From Balneolaceae bacterium (GTDB lineage: Bacteria; Bacteroidota; Rhodothermia; Balneolales; Balneolaceae), in the NCBI GenBank assembly GCA_017640605.1, contig JAEPQH010000006.1, forward strand, positions 124,001 through 188,000: 64,000 bases of DNA, written 5' to 3'. Both the position numbers and the translations under genes were made by a program. Below, in pieces: positions 1-8,974 of the stretch; position 1 is the stretch's first letter; each line of letters starts with the position of its first letter. The notes under the pieces are model-generated. The model ran no database searches, was not told where the DNA came from, and worked only from the letters and a program-made list of their open reading frames with translations.

Positions 1-1034
1 TTGCATATGAACTAGGATTTGAGCAAAGTTTCTTTGATAATTATTTAGTTAGAATCAGTGGTTATTACAAGGATACAATTAATGATCCAGCATTACAGAC
101 TTATATTCATAGAGGTGAGAGTGATTCATACAGTGTTTCACAACCTTTTTTCTATCGTGATGTTCGTGGAGTTGAACTAACTTTGAGAAAGCAAAGAGGG
201 CGATTTTTCTGGGGTGAAGTAAACTATACATATGACGTTCAATCACGTGGATTCTTTGGTTCTCTCGAGGTCTACCAAAATCCATTCAGGCAAGATGAAT
301 ATGACCGAGCTACTAGCGATAATGATATAACTCGCCCAGTGCCTCAACCATTTGCGCGATTACAACTTTATTTCAGAACCCCAGAAGATTTAGGTCCGAC
401 TGTACTTGGTGGTAAACCATTAGGTGGATGGCAATTTGTGCCACTCATTTCGTGGAGGCAAGGATTTTTGCTTACCTATACAGGGGGAGGGGATCGCCCA
501 GGGATTTTTCGAAACCTAAAATATAAAGACAGTTGGGGAAATAGCCTACGTATTTCAAAGCAATTTAACTTAGAAGGGCGATCAAATTTAAGTTTCTTTG
601 CAGATATCACTAATGTGATAAATCATCGTTATTTCAATATCTATAATTCTGGAACAATCAATGGAACGGATCGTGAGAATTACTTTTCTTCGTTACACTT
701 GCCAGCTGATAAACTAGAAGAAATTGGACTAACTAATTCGAGAGTGCCTGGAAACGATCAACCAGGTGATTATCGACCGGCTGGTGTTAAATTTGTACCT
801 ATCGAAGCATCTTCAGATTTGGGTAGTATAAACAATCCCAATACTAGAGCGTTGTATTACGATACTCAGCTGGGCGAGTATTTCCAATATGTAGACGGTG
901 GTTTTGTCGCTGCAGATAAGGATTTTGTAAATAAAGTACTTGATGATAAAGCCTACATAGACATGCCTAATCAAGAATATTTCCATTTCCTCGACCCACG
1001 TACTGTTCGGTTTGGAATCAGATTTTCATTTTAA
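1..1034 (+). CDS. TonB-dependent receptor, C-terminal part (partial)
   Basis: The reading frame is open from base 3 with no stop up to the TAA at 1032-1034, so this is the last ~343 residues of a longer protein that begins outside the window. The sequence is rich in alternating aromatic beta-strands and ends in a short strand with terminal Phe (RFGIRFSF), as outer-membrane TonB receptor barrels do. A stretch near position 590 (SFFADITNVINHRYFN) resembles the late barrel strand of SusC/Oar-like receptors. It is followed after 26 bases by a secreted FN3 protein and then a PorV-like protein, the same order as the complete receptor at 41059. The family call is firm for a beta-barrel receptor and weaker for substrate; the plug domain is not visible. 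Confidence 0.75.
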   Translation, partial: AYELGFEQSFFDNYLVRISGYYKDTINDPALQTYIHRGESDSYSVSQPFFYRDVRGVELTLRKQRGRFFWGEVNYTYDVQSRGFFGSLEVYQNPFRQDEYDRATSDNDITRPVPQPFARLQLYFRTPEDLGPTVLGGKPLGGWQFVPLISWRQGFLLTYTGGGDRPGIFRNLKYKDSWGNSLRISKQFNLEGRSNLSFFADITNVINHRYFNIYNSGTINGTDRENYFSSLHLPADKLEEIGLTNSRVPGNDQPGDYRPAGVKFVPIEASSDLGSINNPNTRALYYDTQLGEYFQYVDGGFVAADKDFVNKVLDDKAYIDMPNQEYFHFLDPRTVRFGIRFSF

Positions 1035-1060
1035 TACTGAGAAAGTTTAATAAAGAATAC

Positions 1061-3175
1061 ATGACGAAGAAGAATTCTAACATAGTTATCTGGACGGCCA
1101 TAATTCTAGTATTTACCTCTGTAAGTCTGAAAGCACAGGTGGAAAATCGATGGTTATCAGCAGGTTCTTTCCATAATTATTATGCCAGTATTGGTTCCGA
1201 AATTGAAAGTGGATTTATTAGTGCCCAACAAGGTGGCTGGCAATGGCCAGCTATTTATTCGGGGCAAGATGCTATGGCAATGAAAGGATTTTGGTTGGGA
1301 GTAAAGAATTTTAATGATGGATTTAATGATTGGGAAACTAGAGTTGTTCACGTAGGCCCTCGAGTAACTGGTTTAGGTGAGTTTTATCCGGTTAGTATGG
1401 AGACTATAAGTAAATTTGAACCACCTCAAGTATTTGTAGATGGTCTTCAATCCATTGCTAAAGATGTGGTAAACGAACGTGTTGACCCCAATCTTGATGC
1501 AGATCGTGAAATTCGAATTGAAGTAAATACTTTAATTGGAGTAACCGTAAAGCGAACCATCAAGCAATTCAGCCAACAGTACCATGATAATTATCACGTA
1601 CTTGAATATACCTTTATAAACACAGGAAATACCGATTCAGATCCAGAGATTGAGCTCCCGGGACAAGACTTAGAAGGGTTTATTCCTTATTTCCTAAACA
1701 GAATGGCTCCGGTTAAGGCAACACGTTTTACTATTGGAAATGCTTCCGGTTGGGGTATTAATACAATGAACGATCAGAGAGGTGACGGTTGGAGACCGGA
1801 AGAACCTGAAGATTTTAGAGCTTCTTTTGCATGGCACGGTTACTGGCCTAATGCGGAGGTTGAATATGACAATATTGGAGCACCAATATTTATACCAAAC
1901 ACTACAGGCGGTTTCCTATCACCAGCCGATACAACAGGGCGATTAGGAGCTTATCACTTTGTTGGAACTGCAACATTGCAAGCTCCGGTGTCTGCTGACG
2001 ATCCTACCGATGATCCCGGTCAACCTTTCACTATGGCCTACGAGCACAATGACGATCCTCTATATTTCAATAACGACCCATTTAATTTGGTGAAAATGCA
2101 ACAAGAATATGCTATGATGAGTCGAGGAAGGGTTACTCCAAGGCATGCTTATGTTGTAGAACCGAATGGTTATGAAGGATTTATTAACCCAAGAGGTGAT
2201 CCTTCACTCGGAGAAGTAGGAGGACAAGCTTATACGTATGGGTACGGGCCTTACGATTTAGCATTCGGAGACTCAATAAAAATTGTACTGGTTGAGGCTA
2301 GTGCTGGAATTTCTCGCGAACAAGCAGAAATAACCGGCGCTGCTTTCAAAAATGGTGAAATTACCGCCACTGAAAAAAATGAAGTTGTATTTCAAAGTAG
2401 AGACTCACTTTTTCAGACTTTCAATCGTGCTATTGCAAACTTTGAATCAGGGTATTCAATACCTGAGCCGCCACTTCCTCCAAGTATTGTGAACATATCT
2501 TCTGCTGGTGATGGTGTGCTGATCGAATGGGAGTTTGATGGAAACGAAGCAGACATTGAAGGCTTTCAAATATATCGCGCTTCTGGTCGAGTTGATTCAA
2601 CGTATCGATTACTATTTGAGGCAGCCCCATCTGATCGTTCAATGAAAGATGGGGATGCGGGTAGAATTGCCGAACCTGATCGATATCTCATAGATAATCC
2701 TATTAGAGGTCGAGACTATTTTTATTATGTTGTAACCGTTGGGGCTACAAATAGCGATAACACGGGTGAAACACCTACCGGGAATCGATTAGTGAGTAAT
2801 CGTTATTTTACTCAAAGTTATACACCAGCACGTTTACTACGTCAAGCTGGTGAGAATATGGAGGAAATTCGGGTGGTTCCCAATCCATATAATCCGAATG
2901 CTAGTCAAGAGTTATTGTTGGATCAGAACGGTAGAAATCGCATCAATTTTTATGAAGTTCCTGGTATCTGTACCATCGAAATTTATACCGAGGTTGGAGA
3001 GCTTATCAAAACTATAAAACACGATAATGGTAGTGGCGATGAAGAATGGGATTTACGAACCGATTATAGACAAACTGTTGTAAGTGGAGTTTATATTGCA
3101 CGTATTGTAAATGAAGATCCTAACGACGACGAATTTGGCAGAGTTGCCATTCGTAAAATTGTAATCATCTTATAG
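1061..3175 (+). CDS. Large secreted protein with FN3-like domain and PNPY-type C-terminal sorting domain
   Basis: No named function is recognised. The 704-residue product begins with a signal peptide (about residues 1-26, ending SLKAQ). The first ~450 residues are an unknown domain rich in Trp, Asn and Gly. An FN3-like domain follows at about 475-590 (VLIEWEFDG, GFQIYRAS, YYVVTVGAT). The C-terminus from about 600 starts with VVPNPYNPN and ends in a VSGVYIARI...KIVII strand, a FlgD-like/type IX sorting fold differing from the NYPNPFNP form used by other proteins here. It sits between a TonB receptor and a PorV-like protein and is architecturally parallel to the 1089-residue product at 43719. 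It is probably surface-exposed and may work with the receptor (inference). Confidence 0.7.
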   Translation: MTKKNSNIVIWTAIILVFTSVSLKAQVENRWLSAGSFHNYYASIGSEIESGFISAQQGGWQWPAIYSGQDAMAMKGFWLGVKNFNDGFNDWETRVVHVGPRVTGLGEFYPVSMETISKFEPPQVFVDGLQSIAKDVVNERVDPNLDADREIRIEVNTLIGVTVKRTIKQFSQQYHDNYHVLEYTFINTGNTDSDPEIELPGQDLEGFIPYFLNRMAPVKATRFTIGNASGWGINTMNDQRGDGWRPEEPEDFRASFAWHGYWPNAEVEYDNIGAPIFIPNTTGGFLSPADTTGRLGAYHFVGTATLQAPVSADDPTDDPGQPFTMAYEHNDDPLYFNNDPFNLVKMQQEYAMMSRGRVTPRHAYVVEPNGYEGFINPRGDPSLGEVGGQAYTYGYGPYDLAFGDSIKIVLVEASAGISREQAEITGAAFKNGEITATEKNEVVFQSRDSLFQTFNRAIANFESGYSIPEPPLPPSIVNISSAGDGVLIEWEFDGNEADIEGFQIYRASGRVDSTYRLLFEAAPSDRSMKDGDAGRIAEPDRYLIDNPIRGRDYFYYVVTVGATNSDNTGETPTGNRLVSNRYFTQSYTPARLLRQAGENMEEIRVVPNPYNPNASQELLLDQNGRNRINFYEVPGICTIEIYTEVGELIKTIKHDNGSGDEEWDLRTDYRQTVVSGVYIARIVNEDPNDDEFGRVAIRKIVIIL

Positions 3176-3183
3176 GAAACGGC

Positions 3184-4191
3184 GTGAGAATAGTAAGAAT
3201 CTTTTTACTCTGTTTAATTAGTATTACACTAGCAGAGACTGCTTTAGCTCAAAAAAAGCGAGCCCAAACAAGTATGAAATTTCTAAGTGTTTCTCCATCG
3301 GCAATGGCCTCTTCTATGTCGGATGCAGTAACTTCGGTTGAAATGGGGGTTTATGCAGCACTATATAATCCGGCTACTATGGCTCATATTGAAGGTAATT
3401 ATGCTGCTACTGCGGGGGTAGTGCAATGGATAGCTGGAATTAATCATAACTCAGCTGCTTTTGTGTTTAAACCAGCTGGGGGAAGGTTTGGTGTATTTGG
3501 GGTAAATGCTATATCTGTTGATTACGGAGATATAATTGCAACAGTTGTGGATGAAACCAATGAAAAAGGGTATTCCGATATTGGTTTTATTAATCCAACA
3601 GCATTAGCCGTTGGTTTTTCCTACGCAAATGCGATAACCGATCAATTTTCTGTGGGTGCGAATTTTAGGTTTAGCCAGCAGGATTTAGGTTCAGTAGCTA
3701 TGGGAACGAATAATACGGGCGGGTATAACTTCGAATCGTTCAAAGCATCAACCAATTTGGTAGATTTTGGAGTACTCTATAAAACCGGATTTGAGAGTCT
3801 TCAATTTGGAATGGCTTTCAGAAATTTCTCACCGGAGATCGAATATGATGACGAAAGCTCTGAGTTACCCCTTACATTCAAAATTGGAATTTCGATGGAT
3901 GTATTTGATCTTACCAATCTCGATAAAGATGTCCATTCACTACTAGTTAGTATAGATGCAAATCGCCCAAGAGATTTCGATGAACAATTACTTTTTGGTT
4001 TTCAATACACATTCGTGAATCGGTTTATGATTCGTGGTGGACACGGGTTCCCTAAAGATGAAGAAGGTTTTAGCCTTGGAATGGGTATTAAACAACCACT
4101 GGGCTCACTTACCCTAAGTGTGGACTATTCATATACTGCTTTCGGAGTATTTGGTGAAGTGAATCGCTTTGGCGCAAAAATAGGATTTTAA
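3184..4191 (+). CDS. PorV/PorQ-family outer-membrane protein
   Basis: This 335-residue protein has a signal peptide (about residues 1-22, ALAQ) and then the early hallmark of the PorV/PorQ family: a conserved N-terminal segment with SPSAMASSMSDA and ALYNPATMA, followed by beta-barrel strands to a C-terminal FGAKIGF. In type IX secretion PorV-like barrels shuttle proteins with C-terminal sorting domains; this family is related to FadL-type barrels. The start is GTG at 3184, with an AGGA ribosome-binding sequence just upstream, 8 bases after the previous stop. It is directly downstream of a CTD protein, suggesting it handles that protein. A transport role of its own (FadL-like) is the alternative. 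Confidence 0.75.
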   Translation: MRIVRIFLLCLISITLAETALAQKKRAQTSMKFLSVSPSAMASSMSDAVTSVEMGVYAALYNPATMAHIEGNYAATAGVVQWIAGINHNSAAFVFKPAGGRFGVFGVNAISVDYGDIIATVVDETNEKGYSDIGFINPTALAVGFSYANAITDQFSVGANFRFSQQDLGSVAMGTNNTGGYNFESFKASTNLVDFGVLYKTGFESLQFGMAFRNFSPEIEYDDESSELPLTFKIGISMDVFDLTNLDKDVHSLLVSIDANRPRDFDEQLLFGFQYTFVNRFMIRGGHGFPKDEEGFSLGMGIKQPLGSLTLSVDYSYTAFGVFGEVNRFGAKIGF

Positions 4192-4204
4192 TAGGTACTA
4201 GATA

Positions 4205-5455
4205 ATGAAGTTTAATAAGTCAATTTTTGTAGTTCTTATCGTTGCTATCTTAATAAGCGGGAATTCATGTGGCGATGGATTTAGCGTATATGATCCCGAT
4301 TATGAAAGCACTGAACCAAAAGCCATAATAACGGATATTAGCCCAGCTGGTGGATACTTAGCAGGAGTAGATTCGGTGGTAATTACTGGTTCTAACTTTG
4401 CGTTAGACCCAGATTCCATGATAATTGATTTTGGAGGAGCACCGGGCACTTTTTTAAGTTTATCAGAAACACAGCTGATTGTACGTCCAGGAGTTCGCCA
4501 TGGTGTGGATTTACCAGTTAAAATAGCTGTGAGGGGCCAGGAGTTTTTTAGTGATGCTTACAACTATACGTTATTTCAACCATTCGGGCTTTACCCCGGT
4601 TTGACAGCTGATGACGAACCAACATCTCCTGTTGCAGTAGATGCTGACAATAACATTTATACTATTGTTACTACTAATAATGTAACTCAATATGTGAAAG
4701 TTACTCCTGATGGTGTAGTTACAAAAGACGCAGCAGTATTTACAGGTGGTACAGGAGGGTCAGATTTAAGGTTCGAAGCGTATTCATCGTTGGTTGTGGC
4801 GCCTAATAATGAATTGTTTATGACTCAACAAAGCCTGCGAGCAATATTTAGAAAAACATTCGGAGATGGAGCTCGAGAAGGGGTGTGGGCCGCTTCCTCT
4901 ACCGGTTCTTTCAAAATTCGAGATATGGTATTCGACAATAATGGCTATTTGTGGGTAGTGGGTAGAGATAGTGATCAAATTCACCGTTTTGATGCTACAA
5001 CCCGTGCTGAAACCAAATTCCCATTCGAAGGCATATTATCTGCAGTTGCGTATTACAGCAACGATAATGAACTGTATGTTGGCGGAGAAATTGACAGCAC
5101 TCAAAGTATTTGGAAGTTTACCATCGATGGATCAGGAAATATTGGTGCCGGAGAACTCTACTTTGATTTCGGTAAGCATTATGATGGCATTGTTGCTTCA
5201 ATGATTCTAGCTTCAAATGGAGAATTGCTCGTGGCTACAGGTCCTGAAATTAATAATGTTAGCAAACCAAGTATCGTAAAGGTATTTCCGGATGGCAGAC
5301 ATGAGCAGCTACATAATGAAATGATAACAGACGGCGCCTACAGTATTACATGGCGCGACGATAAATTCGCCGTGGTTGCAATTCGTGGCGAAGAAACGAG
5401 CATTAATTTTCTGGATATGTATGATCGAACCCGATCAGGTATATTCGGATTTTAA
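4205..5455 (+). CDS. Lipoprotein with IPT/TIG domain and NHL-like beta-propeller
   Basis: The 416-residue product has a lipoprotein signal with the lipidated Cys at about residue 22 (SGNSC). An IPT/TIG immunoglobulin-like domain covers roughly residues 38-120 (ITDISPAGGYLAG, VVITGSNF, IVRPGVRHG). The rest is a beta-propeller of NHL/SMP-30 type with repeated VDADNNIYT, APNNELFM, FDNNGYLWVVG and YSNDNELYVGG strands. It is 13 bases after the PorV-like gene and reads as part of the same operon. TIG plus NHL lipoproteins are common in Bacteroidota glycan-utilisation loci as surface glycan-binding proteins; that role is inference here, and no catalytic residues are evident. Confidence 0.75.
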   Translation: MKFNKSIFVVLIVAILISGNSCGDGFSVYDPDYESTEPKAIITDISPAGGYLAGVDSVVITGSNFALDPDSMIIDFGGAPGTFLSLSETQLIVRPGVRHGVDLPVKIAVRGQEFFSDAYNYTLFQPFGLYPGLTADDEPTSPVAVDADNNIYTIVTTNNVTQYVKVTPDGVVTKDAAVFTGGTGGSDLRFEAYSSLVVAPNNELFMTQQSLRAIFRKTFGDGAREGVWAASSTGSFKIRDMVFDNNGYLWVVGRDSDQIHRFDATTRAETKFPFEGILSAVAYYSNDNELYVGGEIDSTQSIWKFTIDGSGNIGAGELYFDFGKHYDGIVASMILASNGELLVATGPEINNVSKPSIVKVFPDGRHEQLHNEMITDGAYSITWRDDKFAVVAIRGEETSINFLDMYDRTRSGIFGF

Positions 5456-5526
5456 ATGAACCATTAACCTATAAACTATAACTAAATCAATAATCTATCG
5501 ATACACTGATACTAGGAGATTTACAT

Positions 5527-6906
5527 ATGAAAATAAATAAGTTAACAGCCTTATTAGGTTTACTTTTAATTCCAGCAATGGCAAGCGCACAATGGGCTCA
5601 AGATACAACTTTTGTTCCGGCAGAAGGTGATTTCTTCGTAGAAGTTCATGGTGTTGCAGTTGATGGCGAAGGTAAAACCTGGATACAGCCATTCGGAACT
5701 ACGGAAACTGTAGTAGCAAACAGAACAGGAGAAACAGTAAATACACGTGCTTTGTATGTGTACAATGCTGATGGTACTCCTGCAGAGTTTTCACCACTAA
5801 TCGTTTTAGAATGGGCCGATGGAACTACTCCAAATGACACTTTGGGATATTTCTGGGATGAAACCTTAAACGATGGCGCTGGCGGGTACGATACACGTTC
5901 AGGTCGTGGTATCGAAACAGATCACGAAGGAAACATCATCGTTTCTCAGTGGAATACTCTGTTTAAAATTGATCATAAAACAGGTAAAGCTCTTGCAAAA
6001 GTAGCTCCTGAGATTGGTTCTTTAACAGAAGCTTCTGTTGATGCTGCCGGTAACGTATACGTGGGTGCTGTAGTTGCTACAGAAACTCCAATCGTGAAGT
6101 TCGACTCAAATCTTGAAAACCCCGAAAACGTTGTAACCTTAGCTTCAAGCTTCTCGCGCGACTTACAGGTTATGCCAGATGGTAACACCATCTATTGGGC
6201 AGGATATACCTTAGGTGTTGTATTAAAGTATACTCGTCCTGATGAGTTTAGTGGTTTCAATGCCACGCCTGATACCGTACTTCGTGGTATTAAATCAGAA
6301 AGCTTCGACATCCACCCAATCACCGGATATCTATGGACTGGTTCAGGTTCATTGAATGATGTTCCTGATGCGCCATGGCAGCCACAAACTTGGTATGCAT
6401 TCGATCCAGCTGATCTTGGCACCGATAACGAGGCAGCACTTGACAGTATCAACTGGGCAGCCGGTGCAGACATCGCAGGTGGTTTTGATAATGCACGTCC
6501 ACGTGGTCTAGATTTCTCTTTAGATGGGAAAACAGCTTATGTAGCTGTGTTTAGTGGAACAGAAACAGATGTTGATGTTCAAAAATTCACTACCGATCAG
6601 GTATTCTCTTCTAACGAGGAAGAAAACATCAGTGGAATCCCAGCCGGTTACGTGCTTGAGCAAAACTATCCAAATCCATTCAACCCTTCTACCAACATCG
6701 AGTTCTCTATCAACGAGCCGGGTGCTGTTAGCTTGAAGGTATATGACATGACAGGACGTGAAGTTGCTTCACTCATCGATGGTCGTATGAATGCAGGATC
6801 GCACACTGTTCGATTTGATGCTTCAAATCTATCTTCCGGTGTATACATTTATGTAATGCAATCAAACGGCGTACGTTTGACCAACAAAATGACTTTGATT
6901 AAATAA
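5527..6906 (+). CDS. Secreted beta-propeller protein with type IX C-terminal sorting domain
   Basis: The 459-residue product has a signal peptide ending at about residue 21 (MASAQ). The body is an NHL/SMP-30-like propeller with repeated strands (AVDGEGKTWIQPFG, TDHEGNIIVSQWN, VDAAGNVYVGAV, SLDGKTAYVAVFSG). From about residue 372 comes a canonical sorting domain: [49 protein letters not shown] and a final KMTLIK. The start is preceded by a good Shine-Dalgarno (AGGAG at 5514-5518), showing SD-led initiation is used here. It is followed by a strong terminator. It probably belongs with the preceding TIG/propeller lipoprotein; its ligand is unknown. Confidence 0.75.
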   Translation: MKINKLTALLGLLLIPAMASAQWAQDTTFVPAEGDFFVEVHGVAVDGEGKTWIQPFGTTETVVANRTGETVNTRALYVYNADGTPAEFSPLIVLEWADGTTPNDTLGYFWDETLNDGAGGYDTRSGRGIETDHEGNIIVSQWNTLFKIDHKTGKALAKVAPEIGSLTEASVDAAGNVYVGAVVATETPIVKFDSNLENPENVVTLASSFSRDLQVMPDGNTIYWAGYTLGVVLKYTRPDEFSGFNATPDTVLRGIKSESFDIHPITGYLWTGSGSLNDVPDAPWQPQTWYAFDPADLGTDNEAALDSINWAAGADIAGGFDNARPRGLDFSLDGKTAYVAVFSGTETDVDVQKFTTDQVFSSNEEENISGIPAGYVLEQNYPNPFNPSTNIEFSINEPGAVSLKVYDMTGREVASLIDGRMNAGSHTVRFDASNLSSGVYIYVMQSNGVRLTNKMTLIK

Positions 6907-6929
6907 TTTTAGTTATAGGTTACCAAAGA

Positions 6930-6957
6930 GGCAGCATTTTGTGCTGCCTTTTTTTTT
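6930..6957 (+). terminator. Rho-independent terminator
   Basis: A perfect 7-bp stem GGCAGCA/TGCTGCC with a 5-base loop (6930-6948) is followed by nine T. It closes the transcript of the beta-propeller gene ending at 6906 and separates it from the GHL10 gene starting at 6980. Confidence 0.9.
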
Positions 6958-6979
6958 CTAAAGCACTATCAATTACACT

Positions 6980-8971
6980 ATGAAGTTCAGACTTACACTC
7001 GTTTTTTTACTTCTACTTACCCTATCCAGTCAAATTTCTGCTCAAGCTCCCGAGCCTCCAAAATATGAATTCAGGGCAACATGGATGGCCACTGTAGTCA
7101 ATTTAGATTGGCCTGCCTCTGGCTCATTACCTGTTCGATTTCAAAAGCAAAGTTTGACAGACCGATTAGACGATATGAAAGAAGTGGGCATTAATGCCTT
7201 GTTCTTTCAGATCCGAACCGAGGGTGATGCGTTGTATGCATCAGATCTTGAGCCGTGGTCGAGATATTTAACCGGAGAAGAAGGGAAAGCTCCCGATCCG
7301 TATTGGGACCCACTTGAATTCGTAATTGAAGAAGCTCATAAAAGAGGAATGGAATTACATGCTTGGCTGAATCCTTATCGAGCGATGCGTTCAATTCCTG
7401 GCGATTTTACTCAAAAAATTAACTTCGAAAGTATTGAAAATGAGTATGAAGGATTAGGGCCTTTTTTGCAACGTTATGAATCAGACAATGACGAATTTAA
7501 AGCAAAAGGAACATCGGCCCGAGATAGCCTTCATGTAGCAAATAAACACCCCGAATGGCTGATGGTGATGAACGATGCTATTGCTATCATGAATCCGGGA
7601 ATTCCCGAAGTGATCGACTATAATGTACAGGTGGTGATGGATGTAGTAAACCGCTACGATATTGATGGAATCCATTTTGACGATTATTTCTATCCATATC
7701 CACCCAATAATATGGCAAGCAACGATAATGAAGCCTTAGATGATTCAACTTTTGCACGATACCCACGCGGTTTTGATAACAAAGGAGACTGGCGCCGTAA
7801 TAACATCGATATTTTCGTAGAAGCTCTGCACGATTCTATCCAACAAGTTAAACCTTGGGTTAAATTTGGAATAAGTCCGTTCGGAATTTGGAAAAGTGGT
7901 GTGCCCTCTGGAATTAGCGGTATGGATGCTTACAGCGTAATTTATGGGGATGCCGTTGCGTGGCTCGAAGAACAAACAATTGATTATATAACCCCACAAT
8001 TATATTGGGCGATCAGCCGATTCGGAACCGGGCAGGATTACAAGAAATTAGCCGATTGGTGGGCATCAAAAGCATCTGAGTACGGTTTGCATACTTATCC
8101 TGGGCATGGATTATATCGCGCTAGCAGTAGTACTTTTTCTGGAACGCTATTCGCTGCAAACGAAATTCCCCGTCAAGTTCGTCATAATCGAGGTAATGAT
8201 CAGATTACGGGGAGTGTATTCTTTCGATCCAGCAATATCACTACCTACAGTTCGAAAGGTTTTGCTGATTCTCTAAAAACAAATTTCTACCGATATCCGG
8301 CGCTTCAACCAACTATGGACTGGAAAGATACTACCGCGCCGGCCACTCCAGAAATATTTTTGGTAGAACGGGATTCAGAAGCACAAAATAAATTTCATCT
8401 TTCGTGGGATCGCCCATCGAACGATGTAATCACAAAAAGTGCAAGCGCTCATCAGGATACACTGCTCAAATATGCCATTTATCGCGTGGATGCTGCAGAA
8501 AAACCGAGTGCGGCAGAAGCCATGAATTCACCTAGAAATTTAATTGCCGTAACAGGACAGACTTCCTACTCTGATACTGCACCTCCTTCAGAACATACCT
8601 ACTGGTATTTCGTGACTTCGGCAAGTAGAAATAACGTTGAGAGTGAGCCAACCGAAGTAGTTGAGGCCGGTGTGGTGGTAAGCAATGAAGAATCGCGTGA
8701 AATTCCATCTGAAATCGTGTTAAATCAGAATTATCCGAATCCATTCAACCCCGAAACTTCAATCAGTTTCACACTTCCTGAAAGTGGAGAAGCAAATTTG
8801 TTGGTGTATAACTTATTGGGGCAACAAGTGGCTACCGTTCATCAAGGAATGTTAAATGCTGGAACTCACACTTTCCGATTTGATGCCTCCGGATTATCAA
8901 CCGGAGTGTATGTGTATCAACTGAGATACGAGGGAACTACTTTAAATCGTAAAATGATGCTCATCAAGTAA
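6980..8971 (+). CDS. Secreted GHL10 (YngK/DigH-like) glycoside hydrolase with FN3 and sorting domain
   Basis: This 663-residue protein has a signal peptide (to about residue 22, SAQA) and a GHL10 catalytic domain (PF02638, COG1649) at about 26-400. Visible family motifs are the opening RATWMATVVNLDWP, HAWLNPYRAM, YDIDGIHFDDYFYPYP with the conserved DD pair, FGISPFGIW and DYITPQLYW. An FN3-like domain follows (about 453-560) and then a canonical sorting domain ([14 protein letters not shown] ... KMMLIK). In this family E. coli DigH (YddW) is known to cut peptidoglycan glycan strands stripped of peptides. A murein-glycan substrate is thus likely but not proven. The next gene starts 3 bases downstream, so the two are probably coupled. 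Confidence 0.85.
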   Translation: MKFRLTLVFLLLLTLSSQISAQAPEPPKYEFRATWMATVVNLDWPASGSLPVRFQKQSLTDRLDDMKEVGINALFFQIRTEGDALYASDLEPWSRYLTGEEGKAPDPYWDPLEFVIEEAHKRGMELHAWLNPYRAMRSIPGDFTQKINFESIENEYEGLGPFLQRYESDNDEFKAKGTSARDSLHVANKHPEWLMVMNDAIAIMNPGIPEVIDYNVQVVMDVVNRYDIDGIHFDDYFYPYPPNNMASNDNEALDDSTFARYPRGFDNKGDWRRNNIDIFVEALHDSIQQVKPWVKFGISPFGIWKSGVPSGISGMDAYSVIYGDAVAWLEEQTIDYITPQLYWAISRFGTGQDYKKLADWWASKASEYGLHTYPGHGLYRASSSTFSGTLFAANEIPRQVRHNRGNDQITGSVFFRSSNITTYSSKGFADSLKTNFYRYPALQPTMDWKDTTAPATPEIFLVERDSEAQNKFHLSWDRPSNDVITKSASAHQDTLLKYAIYRVDAAEKPSAAEAMNSPRNLIAVTGQTSYSDTAPPSEHTYWYFVTSASRNNVESEPTEVVEAGVVVSNEESREIPSEIVLNQNYPNPFNPETSISFTLPESGEANLLVYNLLGQQVATVHQGMLNAGTHTFRFDASGLSTGVYVYQLRYEGTTLNRKMMLIK

Positions 8972-8974
8972 TTC

